Part shown: in pieces, positions 5,259-5,267 of the stretch
Position numbering within the stretch: the first letter of the stretch is position 1
Layout of the letters: the number at the start of each line of letters is the position of its first letter
Assembly: GCA_900770845.1 (NCBI GenBank)
Contig: CAAGLS010000147.1
Coordinates: forward strand, 1-5,267
Length of the DNA: 5,267 bases
From: an uncultured Prevotella sp.
GTDB lineage: Bacteria; Bacteroidota; Bacteroidia; Bacteroidales; Bacteroidaceae
Direction of reading: 5' to 3'
Position numbers and translations under genes: made by a program
Notes under the pieces: generated by a model
Databases searched by the model: none
What the model saw: the letters and a program-made list of their open reading frames with translations, nothing else
Told to the model about the DNA's origin: nothing

Positions 5259-5267
5259 TGGTGTGAA

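Overview
The window looks like a chromosomal segment from a Bacteroidales bacterium, most likely Prevotellaceae or a close relative. The evidence is a CorA of the type with a GMN motif followed by NGME, a long multi-repeat DUF349 protein with an acidic N-terminus, and promoter elements that fit the Bacteroidetes consensus (TTTG, about 19-21 bases, TAnnTTTG). Recognisable Shine-Dalgarno sites are scarce. The genus is an inference from style, not from a marker gene.

Layout: (1) 1-600 is AT-rich. It holds the 3' part of a + strand gene for an Asn/Gly-rich repeat protein of the kind seen in Bacteroidales tail-fibre-like or beta-helical proteins. The gene has lost its 5' end. It is followed by a hairpin and a promoter-like sequence. 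(2) 650-1354 (minus) encodes a secreted M15-family (VanY/M15C-like) metallopeptidase with all its zinc-site residues. (3) 1446-1716 is a 271-bp non-coding element bounded by about 21-bp inverted repeats, with a strongly palindromic core. It looks like a MITE or structured intergenic repeat and ends one base from the stop codon of the next gene. (4) 1718-3715 (minus) encodes a 665-residue DUF349 protein with five repeats. (5) 3845-4771 (minus) encodes a CorA-family divalent-cation transporter. (6) 4772-5267 has no convincing gene. It holds the corA leader and promoter, a stem enclosing a short direct repeat, a perfect 29-bp tandem duplication, and a second hairpin-plus-promoter module at the right edge.

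The three intact genes lie on the minus strand in the order corA, DUF349 gene, M15 peptidase gene. corA and the DUF349 gene each have a good -7 box upstream. No promoter was found for the peptidase gene, so it may be read from DUF349 transcripts passing through the repeat element, or from a promoter that escapes inspection. The three products do not form an obvious pathway: metal-ion uptake, an unknown cytoplasmic coiled-coil protein, and cell-wall peptide cleavage.

The most interesting material is non-coding. There are two copies of a hairpin-plus-promoter module (about 535-595 and 5193-5258) in which stem length and promoter spacing are kept while the stem sequence differs. The other is the 271-bp inverted-repeat element. 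No complete new protein system is visible.
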